Assembly (NCBI RefSeq): GCF_905201705.1
Contig: NZ_CAJKOX010000058.1
Coordinates: forward strand, 1 to 18,251
DNA: 18,251 bases
Direction: 5' to 3'
Origin: an uncultured Marvinbryantia sp.
GTDB taxonomy: Bacteria > Bacillota > Clostridia > Lachnospirales > Lachnospiraceae
The notes under the pieces were generated by a model. The model was given only the letters and a program-made list of their open reading frames with translations. It was not told where the DNA came from and did not search any database. Numbering within the stretch: position 1 is the first letter of the stretch; each line of letters begins with the position of its first letter. Of this stretch, positions 1-6,382 are shown in pieces. A program made the translations under genes and the position numbers.

Positions 1-99
1 GGCTAGCCGCCGCGCTAGCGGCTTGGTACAATGTGAAACAAAGAGTGAAAAATGAGTAAAGAGGACTTGCTGCTTGCCGCCGGTCTTACCAGAACTTGT

Positions 100-138
100 A
101 ACGCTCAACTAAGCGTTTAGTATGGAATCAACGCTTAG
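100..138. promoter_or_regulatory. Operator-like dyad upstream of the XRE regulator
   Basis: Perfect 9-bp inverted repeat CTAAGCGTT (109-117) and AACGCTTAG (130-138), with a further AACGCT half-site at 100-105. The arm centres are about 21 bp apart, close to two helical turns. It sits about 30 bp upstream of the putative -10 box of the XRE-type gene, so it is a plausible autoregulatory operator. Binding is inferred only from symmetry and position. Confidence 0.5.
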
Positions 139-165
139 TATGTTCTAAATAGATTCTCTTTTTGA

Positions 166-193
166 TATACTGCGGTCAAATATAGCAAAGGAG
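166..193 (+). promoter_or_regulatory. Extended -10 promoter element and RBS of the XRE gene
   Basis: TATACT at 166-171 is preceded by TGA, giving an extended -10 (TGnTATACT). The -35 region 17 bp upstream (TTCTAA) is weak, as is common for extended -10 promoters. AAGGAG at 188-193 lies 9 nt before the ATG at 203 and supports that start. The transcript would begin about 25 nt before the start codon. Confidence 0.5.
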
Positions 194-202
194 ATTCGTC
201 GT

Positions 203-931
203 ATGGATCAGAAAAAAATAGGTGCATTTATTGCACAGTGCCGAAAAGAAAAAAATCTGACGCAAATGCAGCTTGCCGAACTATTAGAGATTACCAGTCA
301 GGCCGTTTCTAAATGGGAAAACGGCAGAGGAATGCCGGATGTATCGCTTTTACAGCCTTTGTGCAATGTTTTGGATATTAGTTTAAACGAGCTTTTTTCA
401 GGGGAGCATATATCAACAGAAGAATACAAAGGGAAAGCAGAAGAAAATATTTCCAGACTTTTCAAAGAAAAACAGATTGCCCATCTTAAGCCTGTAAAGT
501 ACTTATTCTCCATATGTGCTAATATCACTTTGCTTGTAGCAGTGATTGAATTAACGATTGGTCTTGTTGGGAATTTTTTTAATTCAACTATATTGGAACC
601 TATGTTAATCAATGCCTCTGTATGGCTAATATTGTTTCTGCTTTCAATGAGTAAACTGTTACATGACAAGAGAAAATTGCAAAAGCTGAAGCATTCGGGC
701 ACTTGTATGGATTCCGAGATAGAGGACATGATTCCGGCAGTCTGGATTCGCGTAGCAAACTACACCAGCTGCAGAATCGTCTGTCGGTTTATTTATGAGG
801 GCAAAGAATACCATGCAGTAAGTAACTATTATGTTTTGACCCCATTTAAGCGAAAAGAAGATTTATATGCGAATGTTTATATCAGCAAAGATAATCCTGC
901 CAAATACAGTGTAGAGCTTTTTCAAACATAA
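203..931 (+). CDS. XRE-family regulator with two C-terminal membrane segments
   Basis: A 242-residue protein. Residues about 6-65 form a helix-turn-helix of the XRE/Cro-CI type (LTQMQLAELLEITSQAVSKW, followed by the usual NGRGMPD and a hydrophobic helix ending in LNELFSG). Residues 101-123 and about 134-152 are hydrophobic and probably span the membrane. The C-terminal 75 residues (a GKEY/SNYY stretch, then VYISKDNPAKYSV) resemble the beta-rich domains of small membrane proteins such as DUF3592; this match is from memory and loose. The layout suggests a membrane-tethered repressor that senses something at the envelope, but the ligand is unknown. It is transcribed alone, convergent with the sugar operon, so a role in that operon is not implied. 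Its base composition is more AT-rich than the operon. The N-terminal domain call is firm; the rest is tentative. Confidence 0.85.
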   Translation: MDQKKIGAFIAQCRKEKNLTQMQLAELLEITSQAVSKWENGRGMPDVSLLQPLCNVLDISLNELFSGEHISTEEYKGKAEENISRLFKEKQIAHLKPVKYLFSICANITLLVAVIELTIGLVGNFFNSTILEPMLINASVWLILFLLSMSKLLHDKRKLQKLKHSGTCMDSEIEDMIPAVWIRVANYTSCRIVCRFIYEGKEYHAVSNYYVLTPFKRKEDLYANVYISKDNPAKYSVELFQT

Positions 932-944
932 GCATAGCATAGCA

Positions 945-985
945 AAAAATGACCGGCACCCCATCTGGTAACGTCGGTCATTTTT
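945..985. terminator. Bidirectional Rho-independent terminator
   Basis: Perfect 11-bp stem AAAAATGACCG (945-955) and CGGTCATTTTT (975-985), with an A tract on one side and a T tract on the other. It lies between the convergent XRE gene (ends 931) and the TIM-family gene (ends 1004), so it can end both transcripts, including the long sugar operon. Confidence 0.88.
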
Positions 986-1003
986 CTGGTATGATCGTTT
1001 TAT

Positions 1004-1795
1004 TTATTCCGGCTGCTGATACTTTCCAAATGAACGGGAGCTAACAGCGTCCCGGATCAGGCTATTAAACCGCCTGGCATTCCATGCCGCTCTGCCGACA
1101 AACAACCCGTCGATCGATTTCTGCACGATCAGTTGGCTCGCATTGTCTTCATTGACGCTTCCTCCGTAGAGCACCGGGATCTGCACCGAAGCGTCACCGA
1201 AGATCTCGCCAAGGCACTGTTTGATCGTGCGGTGCATCGATTCGGCATAATCGGGCGTCGCCGGCGTCCCGTTGACGCCGATCGACCAGACAGGCTCATA
1301 AGCCACCCAGATATCTTTCGCCCTCTCTGTCGGCACCCCATGAAATCCGGCAATCAGCTGCTTTCTCAGTGTTTCAGCACCGACGCCGTATTCTTTCTCC
1401 TGGGCGGTTTCTCCGATACACAGCAGCACCTTCATGCCATGCCTTAAGCATGCCTTCACCTTTTGATTTTCCTGCACATCCGTCTCGCCAAACACATGCC
1501 TTCGTTCGGAATGCCCGACCATGACAAGGCCGATCCCCAACTCTTTGAGCATGAGCGGAGAAATTTCTCCGGTAAACTGCCCCTGATCCTCCCAGCTCAC
1601 ATTCTGCGCTCCGATGAGGATGTGGCGGACGTGCTTCCTGGCGCTCTCCAGCGCCGTGAACGAGGGGATAATAAACAATTCTATATCCGCGCCCCCAAGA
1701 TCTGCCGTCAGGCTTTCCAGCTCCGTTAGATAGGACACCGTGTCCTGAATATTTTTATACATTTTGAGGTTGCTGCCAAAATACAATTTCTTCAT
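1004..1795 (-). CDS. Triosephosphate isomerase-family protein, probably L-erythrulose-1-phosphate isomerase (LerI/EryH type)
   Basis: A 263-residue TIM-barrel isomerase with the family catalytic residues: Lys11 (SNLKMY), His95 (GHSERR) and Glu167 (AYEPVW), plus the phosphate loop YGGSVNEDN. Two details differ from housekeeping Tpi. The flexible loop reads SIGVNGTPATPDYA instead of the usual AIGTGKTAT, and the stretch WEDQGQFTGEISPLMLKE precedes the catalytic His. As I remember the erythritol-pathway enzyme EryH and mycobacterial LerI, they share this IGxNGxPAxxDYA loop. Those enzymes convert L-erythrulose 1-phosphate to D-erythrulose 4-phosphate. The gene starts 3 nt after the rpiB-like stop, with GAGGGG upstream of the ATG, so the two are co-translated partners; EryH and EryI are paired the same way. 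A second triosephosphate isomerase remains possible. Confidence 0.88.
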   Translation of the reverse strand: MKKLYFGSNLKMYKNIQDTVSYLTELESLTADLGGADIELFIIPSFTALESARKHVRHILIGAQNVSWEDQGQFTGEISPLMLKELGIGLVMVGHSERRHVFGETDVQENQKVKACLRHGMKVLLCIGETAQEKEYGVGAETLRKQLIAGFHGVPTERAKDIWVAYEPVWSIGVNGTPATPDYAESMHRTIKQCLGEIFGDASVQIPVLYGGSVNEDNASQLIVQKSIDGLFVGRAAWNARRFNSLIRDAVSSRSFGKYQQPE

Positions 1796-1798
1796 ACG

Positions 1799-2242
1799 TC
1801 ATCCCCTCTTTTGGTCGTATTCCACGAAGGAATCGACCTTTTCCTGCGAGGCACACCCATGAACAAACTGCTTTGTCAAAAACTCATCGACCATCAGCTC
1901 TCTGGTCTTCGGCCCTGTCGTAAGCGCTCCCATACAGAGAATATTCGCATCGTTGCTCAGTCTCGCTCTCTGCGCCGTGTATGTATCGTATGCAAGCGCC
2001 GCATAGGCCCCTTTGACTTTATTGGCCGCCAGAGAGACGCCGATACCCGTCCCGCAGATCAGGATTCCGCAGTCATATTTTTTTGCCGCAACCTCCTCCG
2101 CCACCTTGATCGCCACATGGGCGTAGATCGTATCCTCACTTCCGAAATCTGTAACCGCACCATATCCTTTCCTGTTAATATGTACGATCAATTCTTCTTT
2201 TGCTTCCTGCGCATTTGGATCGCATCCAATCGCTATCTTCAT
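1799..2242 (-). CDS. rpiB: RpiB/LacAB-family sugar-phosphate isomerase, probably D-erythrulose-4-phosphate isomerase (DerI/EryI type)
   Basis: A 147-residue protein of normal RpiB length. It has the Rossmann-like start MKIAIGCD, the catalytic Cys63 in ICGTGIG and the NKVKGAYAA segment. Two histidines typical of ribose-5-phosphate isomerase B are replaced: the His after GCD is Pro9, and the ring-opening His of the RxHND motif is Ser96 (RLSNDANIL). The run DTYTAQRARLSNDANILCMG resembles the DTYxAxRAxLSNxAxIxxMG pattern I recall for EryI/DerI proteins, which interconvert D-erythrulose 4-phosphate and D-erythrose 4-phosphate. A tetrulose phosphate cannot form a stable ring, so loss of the ring-opening His fits. 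GGGAGG lies 6 nt before the ATG. Ribose- or allose-phosphate isomerase is the alternative. Confidence 0.88.
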   Translation of the reverse strand: MKIAIGCDPNAQEAKEELIVHINRKGYGAVTDFGSEDTIYAHVAIKVAEEVAAKKYDCGILICGTGIGVSLAANKVKGAYAALAYDTYTAQRARLSNDANILCMGALTTGPKTRELMVDEFLTKQFVHGCASQEKVDSFVEYDQKRG

Positions 2243-2260
2243 ATCTTTCCTCCCTGTCGC

Positions 2261-2297
2261 AAAAATGATCCCTCACGCATCGGAAGGAATCATTTTT
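2261..2297 (-). terminator. Possible weak terminator after the RpiR-family gene
   Basis: Inverted repeat AAAAATGAT (2261-2269) and ATCATTTTT (2289-2297), extended by a few G-C pairs after a mismatch. On the minus strand it begins at the stop codon of the regulator gene and ends in TTTTT before the rpiB-like gene. The stem is AT-rich, so termination is probably partial and may lower expression of the two downstream isomerases. Confidence 0.4.
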
Positions 2298-3192
2298 AAC
2301 CTGACTCCAACTTCGGATTACCCGTTGATTCGTCACTGTCATCCATTTTCAGGCTGTAGATCACATCGGCGCTCTTGCGTCTGTGATCCTGTACCTTGCT
2401 GTCAATGTTGATGTTATAATATAAATACAGCGTCTCCAAAACAAGATGCTCGCCGATACGCCTGGAGACGATATCTTTTGTATCTGTCGTGTCTTTGGTT
2501 CCCACATACAGCACGTACGTACAGTACCGCTGCAGCGGAGATTTTAAAGCGGCTGTGATCCCGATCACGGTCGCGCCCTGCTCATATGCGATTTTAGCCG
2601 CATTCACCACCGAGCGCGATCTTCCCGTATGCGATACGGCGATCACCACGTCCCCGACATCGGCGGTGCCGGCAGCGAATATCTGGATATCCTGATCGCT
2701 GTAATACATACACAGCCTTCCAATTTTAGCCATTTTCAGAGAAAACGATTCGCACGGGATAATTGCGTCGCCGTTTCCGAACATGAACACCTTATTTGCG
2801 TTAATAATCGCGTCTCCAGCATCCTTATACTGATCGGAAATCAGGCTAAGCGTGCTCTCCATCGTTTCTCTGTCGGAATCTATCACATTGTGCATCAAAT
2901 TTTTAAACTGTTCCTTCTCCTGGTCTTCCTCGGAAACCTCACAATACTTATCGTCGAGCGCTTCGTTTCGTATGGCGTTGCGAAACTCCAAAAATCCGTT
3001 ATAATCCATGCGCTTACACAATCTCGTTATGGTAGCGCTGCTGCACCCCGATTCCTTGGCGACCAGATCCAGCGTCATGAACGGTACCTGACCGAGATTG
3101 TCCATTATAAATAACGCCGCCGATTTTTCACCTTTGGGGAGCGTGGGTATCATAAATTGCAGCTTATACTCCAGTTCTTCACGTATTTCCAT
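2296..3192 (-). CDS. MurR/RpiR-family transcriptional regulator with SIS domain
   Basis: With the ATG at 3192 the protein has 298 residues. Residues about 5-80 form the RpiR helix-turn-helix (VAKESGCSSATITRLCKRMD holds the recognition helix). Residues about 130-260 form a sugar isomerase (SIS) domain that binds phosphosugars, with the phosphate-binding stretch AVSHTGRSRSV. Proteins of this family sense a pathway phosphosugar and control the adjacent operon, so a tetrulose or ketose phosphate made here is the likely effector. An upstream in-frame ATG at 3225 would add 11 residues but has no ribosome binding site, whereas 3192 has GAGAGGG five bases ahead. The gene has its own extended -10 promoter, so it can be made even if the upstream operon is off or cut by the IS element. 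The family is firm; the effector is inferred. Confidence 0.9.
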   Translation of the reverse strand: MEIREELEYKLQFMIPTLPKGEKSAALFIMDNLGQVPFMTLDLVAKESGCSSATITRLCKRMDYNGFLEFRNAIRNEALDDKYCEVSEEDQEKEQFKNLMHNVIDSDRETMESTLSLISDQYKDAGDAIINANKVFMFGNGDAIIPCESFSLKMAKIGRLCMYYSDQDIQIFAAGTADVGDVVIAVSHTGRSRSVVNAAKIAYEQGATVIGITAALKSPLQRYCTYVLYVGTKDTTDTKDIVSRRIGEHLVLETLYLYYNINIDSKVQDHRRKSADVIYSLKMDDSDESTGNPKLESG

Positions 3193-3240
3193 TTTTTCCC
3201 TCTCCAACGACTTTCCGGAAGTCATTTATTTACTAGGCAT

Positions 3241-3268
3241 ATTATACCATAAAGAAGGCTTAAATCAA
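3241..3268 (-). promoter_or_regulatory. Internal promoter for the regulator, rpiB-like and TIM-like genes
   Basis: On the minus strand TTGATT (3263-3268) and TATAAT (3241-3246) are 16 bp apart, and TGG directly before TATAAT makes an extended -10. The -35 overlaps the isomerase stop codon. The start of transcription would be near 3234, which also argues for the ATG at 3192 over the one at 3225. Confidence 0.65.
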
Positions 3269-4710
3269 TAATCCAGAACGCATTTAATACCATAGAAATT
3301 ACACATGTACTGCAATTCCTTTGCATAATTGCCGTATACGATCGCATAGTGGTGTCCGGTCGCATGTCTTAAAAACGAGTCCGCGTCTTTGAGCACAATG
3401 CCGCAGCCCGGCCAGCGCGTTCCGCCGGCGAACTGGTTGTTGGGATCCTCCTCGTCGTTATTTACACGAAGCGACGTCCTGGCAACCGCTGCATGAAACC
3501 TTAAACTGCCATCATTTCCTCCGAGCCGGAGCAGCGTAACCGTGCGGTCCCCTTCAAACTCAAATTCAATACACGCGCCGCCGGAATCGCCGTTCAGATA
3601 CGGTTTGGCTACCGCTTCGTCCGGCACCAGCCGCGGAATCGGCCACAGCCGGTAGCCCTTGCCGTTTGCCATCGATACCGGCCCGGAGCCGCAGTTGAAA
3701 AAGTTCATGATCCCTTCCTCGGCGTTCAGCCTGGAAATATCCGCAAACATGACCGGCGCATGCGACAACTCTTTTAAAATATACATGGAGATTCCCGCCG
3801 GGATATCGCCCTCGCAGGCGGCGATCGTGGACTGCTCCTCATTTAAGAGAGCCGTTGCCAGGCAGGCTCCGTAGCTGTAGCCATAGCATTTGTTGACCAA
3901 CTCCGGCATACACTTCGTCGCAAACATATCGACGTCGTATAAATTCTGAAACCGTTTGTATGCCAGATACAGTCTCATCTGCGACAGGATGGCATCTTCA
4001 TTGATTTTCTCTCCGTTTTCCAGATTCCAGTTTATCTGCCGGCAATTTGCGGCAAACTCGTCGGCGAGTCGTTTTGCCTCCTCCTCGTCGATATTCTCCA
4101 GCTCCTTGAAGACCTCTGCGTGATCGTACTGCGGAAAATCAATGCCGAACACCTTCTTCCAGTTAAATTCATTTACCTGCGTCTGATACATCATCATGCA
4201 CTTGCCGCCGATCAGGGCAATGTTTCTCCCACGAAGATTGTTCTTGGCCCATGCGGCGCTGAGCGCGGACTTAATATCGGCAGCTCTTTCCTTGTCGTCG
4301 ATCTTTCCGTATAAGTATACAAACGGAAGCCCCATCTCCTCCAGCACATACCGAATCTGCACAGAGACTCCCAGCGATCCGTTGGCGATCTCATCGCAGA
4401 GACCATATACAACCGCTGGCTTGCCGTTCAACTCATTGATCGCCGTCGTCACGATCGAGGTATACATCCACGACCCGATAACGAACAGAAACATATCGCA
4501 GTCTGCCTTTTCCATCCCGATCACCGTCTTTTGCACATCATCATCGTCAAAGAGCGGTTCCTCTGGCATCATGATCTCGATATCAGGATCCTGCCCGAAG
4601 GTATTTTTCGCGACCTCGACATATTTCCAGATGTTTCCCTGATACTGGTTCGTCTTGCCGATCGGGACAATGCCCATCCTCGGCTTTGCATGGTAGTTGT
4701 GTTTTCCCAT
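3265..4710 (-). CDS. L-fucose/L-arabinose isomerase-family protein
   Basis: A 481-residue protein of the aldose-ketose isomerase superfamily that includes FucI and AraA, which use a divalent metal (usually Mn) to interconvert an aldose and its ketose. Likely metal ligands are Glu300 (ACEGDIPAG), Asp324 (FADISR) and His453 or His454 (ATGHHYAIVYG); this order of Glu, Asp and C-terminal His matches the family. It is shorter than FucI (about 590) and near AraA length (about 500), and it is not clearly either, so the substrate is unknown. The ATG at 4710 has a strong GGAGGTGG. Removing the IS restores a 92-bp gap to the upstream kinase gene, so it was an operon member. It may supply the ketose for one of the FGGY kinases or act on a tetrose. 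Its expression may now be reduced by the insertion. Confidence 0.82.
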   Translation of the reverse strand: MGKHNYHAKPRMGIVPIGKTNQYQGNIWKYVEVAKNTFGQDPDIEIMMPEEPLFDDDDVQKTVIGMEKADCDMFLFVIGSWMYTSIVTTAINELNGKPAVVYGLCDEIANGSLGVSVQIRYVLEEMGLPFVYLYGKIDDKERAADIKSALSAAWAKNNLRGRNIALIGGKCMMMYQTQVNEFNWKKVFGIDFPQYDHAEVFKELENIDEEEAKRLADEFAANCRQINWNLENGEKINEDAILSQMRLYLAYKRFQNLYDVDMFATKCMPELVNKCYGYSYGACLATALLNEEQSTIAACEGDIPAGISMYILKELSHAPVMFADISRLNAEEGIMNFFNCGSGPVSMANGKGYRLWPIPRLVPDEAVAKPYLNGDSGGACIEFEFEGDRTVTLLRLGGNDGSLRFHAAVARTSLRVNNDEEDPNNQFAGGTRWPGCGIVLKDADSFLRHATGHHYAIVYGNYAKELQYMCNFYGIKCVLDY

Positions 4711-4724
4711 CTTCCCACCTCCGT

Positions 4725-4786
4725 TATGAAGTGACTTTTGTCAAGAGGTAAATTCAAAAAATAACAAACTTTTTTCTCTGACAAAA
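4725..4786. repeat. Left part of a 19-bp inverted repeat interrupted by the IS element
   Basis: The arm TATGAAGTGACTTTTGTCA (4725-4743) has an exact reverse complement only when 4786 is joined to 6367: TGACAAAA (4779-4786) plus GTCACTTCATA (6367-6377). The uninterrupted site is a 19-bp stem with a 35-nt AT-rich loop, in the gap between the kinase and isomerase genes. Each arm also holds a small palindrome, TGAC-N4-GTCA. It could be an mRNA hairpin, a pair of operators or an extragenic palindrome. No T tract follows on the minus strand, so it is not a standard terminator. Confidence 0.85.
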
Positions 4787-4798
4787 CCCACATTTGTA
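4787..4798. repeat. Left inverted repeat of the IS1111-type element
   Basis: CCCACATTTGTA, the exact reverse complement of 6355-6366. It lies at the transposase 3' side of the element. Confidence 0.85.
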
Positions 4799-5150
4799 TT
4801 CTGGAGATATCTTGGAGAAGCCTTTTGTTTAACAGTTCCCGGCATTTGGCCACTCCGTTATTCGTGGATTGGTTACCTACAGGTCAATGGTCCGCCGTGG
4901 GCTCTGCTGTCCTAAAACGTGGATCAATGTATCGCTACCCTGCCGACAAGGAGGTGCCGCAGATAACCCGAACCTTGAAGTCTCAAAAGACTCCTTCAAG
5001 ATATCTCCAGTTTTCTTTGTTTTCAGTTGCTGCTGATTAGGCAGCTACGCCTGCTTAATCAGCTTGATTGCCAGCTATCAGGATGGCAGCCGGCTGTCAA
5101 GGGCTGCGCAGCAGTTTATTTGTCCTTGACGGGCGGATGGCAGCCTGATA
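4799..5150 (-). ncRNA. Structured 3' non-coding region of the IS, candidate guide (seek/bridge) RNA
   Basis: This 352-bp stretch holds no gene I can support but is rich in inverted repeats. CTGGAGATATCTTG (4801-4814) pairs perfectly with CAAGATATCTCCAG (4997-5010), closing about 210 nt. CTTGAAG (4974-4980) pairs with CTTCAAG (4994-5000). GCTGATTAGGCAG (5032-5044) pairs with CTGCTTAATCAGC (5051-5063) with one G-T mismatch. TATCAGG (5076-5082) pairs with CCTGATA (5144-5150), and GGATGGCAGCC is repeated directly at 5081 and 5135. In IS1111-type elements this region encodes the RNA that guides target choice. The exact RNA boundaries cannot be set by eye. Confidence 0.45.
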
Positions 5151-6272
5151 TCACGCCATGCTGATATTGTCTGTCATCATGCCCCATATAAAGCAGGCAA
5201 GCTCCCTCGCAACGGCGGTTACCGCTACGTTCTTTTTCTTGCCGTGTCTTATCATTTTGTAATACTTCCTTCTCAGCCTTTCATTTGCTTTGTCTGCATA
5301 TGCAATTACCTCCGGCGGGTTGCCGCTCTGTCTTGCTTTCAGATCTTTCGATTTATGCCCGACTGCTCCCTTGCAGATCCCTTTGGATGCCTCGACCAGC
5401 AGCTTCCTTACATGGCTGTTTCCAGCTTTTGTGATGGAAAGCCTGTTGATGTTATCGCTGCTTGAATCTTCCCCAGGCACCAGCCCCAGATACGCGGAAT
5501 AGATATTCCCTTTTGCAAATCTCTGGAAGTCTCCTGTCTCAACCAGGCACGATAATGCCGTATGGGTCTTCACTCCGAGAAAGCACACCAGTTTTTTCAC
5601 TTTCTCCACATACTCTGTCTCAGATGCCAGTTCCTCTATCCTCTTATCGAAAGTTTCAATCCGGTTTGTCTGATATTCATAAGTGATCAGATACTCGTTG
5701 AGCGTTTCCCTGTCCAGTCCGCCCAGTTCAAGTGATTTCAACCACTTTAAGTGTGCCTGCGTCCATTTGCCCTTGTCATAATGGAATCCCTGGCTTAAAC
5801 AGAATGCACTAATCCTCTGTTTTGTCTTTTTTAAATCCAGTTTATGGTCATCCCTCATGCGGAGGTAGAGCTTTACATCGTCATCTTTATCAGTCGGGAT
5901 ATGCACAGCATGGTATCCGCCGTAAGACAGACACTGGGCAATCATAAGAGCATCCCTTTTATCTGTTTTAATTCTTTTTCCCTGCTGTGTCAGCATTGTG
6001 GTCGGAGCAAGGATGACACACCGGATTCCCTTTTTCACTAATTCATGATACAAAGAAAATCCCAGGCATCCCGCCTCATAGCCGCAGAGAATGTCGCAAT
6101 CCTCTTTTATCTTTTTCTTAAGATTCTCAATGAACTGCACAATATTGTCTGGATCCGGCGTTACTTTAACATTTGCATAAATAATGTCGTCTCCATCAAA
6201 TCTTGGCTCAATGGCGCATAAAGTGTAGTTTGTGCTATGGACATCCATTCCGATTCGTAGTATTCTTTTCAT
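5151..6272 (-). CDS. IS110-family transposase (DEDD recombinase)
   Basis: A full-length 373-residue recombinase. The N-terminal RuvC-like DEDD domain shows Asp10 (GMDVHS), Glu66 (GYEAG), Asp104 and Asp107 (KTDKRDA). A coiled-coil-like middle precedes the C-terminal Transposase_20 domain, with YLGLVPGEDSSSDNINR and SITKAGNSHVRKLL; the serine group at 270-272 is where the family's catalytic serine lies. All key residues are present and no frameshift is seen, so it may be active. An AGGAGG motif lies 8 nt before the ATG, and a promoter overlaps the adjacent terminal repeat. It acts with an RNA guide encoded in the element's non-coding part. Its site here is a palindrome, which fits the known preference of IS1111-type elements for hairpin-like targets. 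Confidence 0.93.
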   Translation of the reverse strand: MKRILRIGMDVHSTNYTLCAIEPRFDGDDIIYANVKVTPDPDNIVQFIENLKKKIKEDCDILCGYEAGCLGFSLYHELVKKGIRCVILAPTTMLTQQGKRIKTDKRDALMIAQCLSYGGYHAVHIPTDKDDDVKLYLRMRDDHKLDLKKTKQRISAFCLSQGFHYDKGKWTQAHLKWLKSLELGGLDRETLNEYLITYEYQTNRIETFDKRIEELASETEYVEKVKKLVCFLGVKTHTALSCLVETGDFQRFAKGNIYSAYLGLVPGEDSSSDNINRLSITKAGNSHVRKLLVEASKGICKGAVGHKSKDLKARQSGNPPEVIAYADKANERLRRKYYKMIRHGKKKNVAVTAVARELACFIWGMMTDNISMA

Positions 6273-6330
6273 GTAAGTGGCCTCCTTTTGTATGCGGTAA
6301 TCCCTGTTACCATTGTTTTTTCCAAAACTT

Positions 6331-6359
6331 AGTATACAGGTAAATCCACGTTGCTACAA
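6331..6359 (-). promoter_or_regulatory. Transposase promoter, with -35 box in the IS end
   Basis: TTGTAG (minus strand, 6354-6359) and TATACT (6331-6336) are 17 bp apart. The -35 box overlaps the right inverted repeat, so sequence joined at that end, for example in a circular intermediate, could change promoter strength. Confidence 0.5.
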
Positions 6360-6366
6360 ATGTGGG
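6355..6366. repeat. Right inverted repeat of the IS1111-type element
   Basis: TACAAATGTGGG, the exact reverse complement of 4787-4798, on the transposase 5' side. Confidence 0.85.
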
Positions 6367-6377
6367 GTCACTTCATA
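6367..6377. repeat. Right part of the palindrome split by the IS element
   Basis: GTCACTTCATA completes the arm that begins with TGACAAAA at 4779-4786. Together they are the exact reverse complement of 4725-4743. The kinase stop codon is 5 bp away, at 6383-6385. Confidence 0.85.
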
Positions 6378-6382
6378 TTGTC

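Larger units (their letters stand above)
4787..6366 (-). mobile_element. IS110-family insertion sequence, IS1111-type
   Basis: The 1,580-bp element is bounded by 12-bp inverted repeats CCCACATTTGTA (4787-4798) and TACAAATGTGGG (6355-6366). The ends are set by the flanks: joining 4786 to 6367 restores a perfect 19-bp stem. It carries one DEDD-type transposase, with about 94 bp before it and about 364 bp after it. Short inverted repeats and a long 3' non-coding region are marks of the IS1111 group, whose guide (seek/bridge) RNA lies downstream of the transposase. There is no evident target duplication. It points the same way as the operon. Confidence 0.88.

Noticed and set aside
9..22. Short GC-rich hairpin GCCGC/GCGGC near the window start
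   Set aside because: Only a 5-bp stem, with TTGG rather than a T run after it; it may be the end of something outside the window, but nothing can be supported.
52..120. A 22-codon open frame starting MSKEDLLLAAG upstream of the XRE gene
   Set aside because: No convincing ribosome binding site, very short, and its end overlaps the operator-like repeats.
1133..1447. Long antisense frames over the operon genes (for example here, and 6437-7006, 9569-10219, 14045-14704)
   Set aside because: They are shadows of well-supported minus-strand genes; their translations show no domains and they lack ribosome binding sites.
4825..5040. Plus-strand open frame in the IS non-coding region
   Set aside because: It overlaps the paired repeats of the candidate guide RNA and has no recognisable protein features.
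4787..6366. Outer repeats TATGAAGTGAC/GTCACTTCATA as the true ends of the IS
   Set aside because: The left outer repeat is 51 bp away from the inner repeat and the right one is adjacent; the geometry is explained fully by insertion into a pre-existing palindrome.
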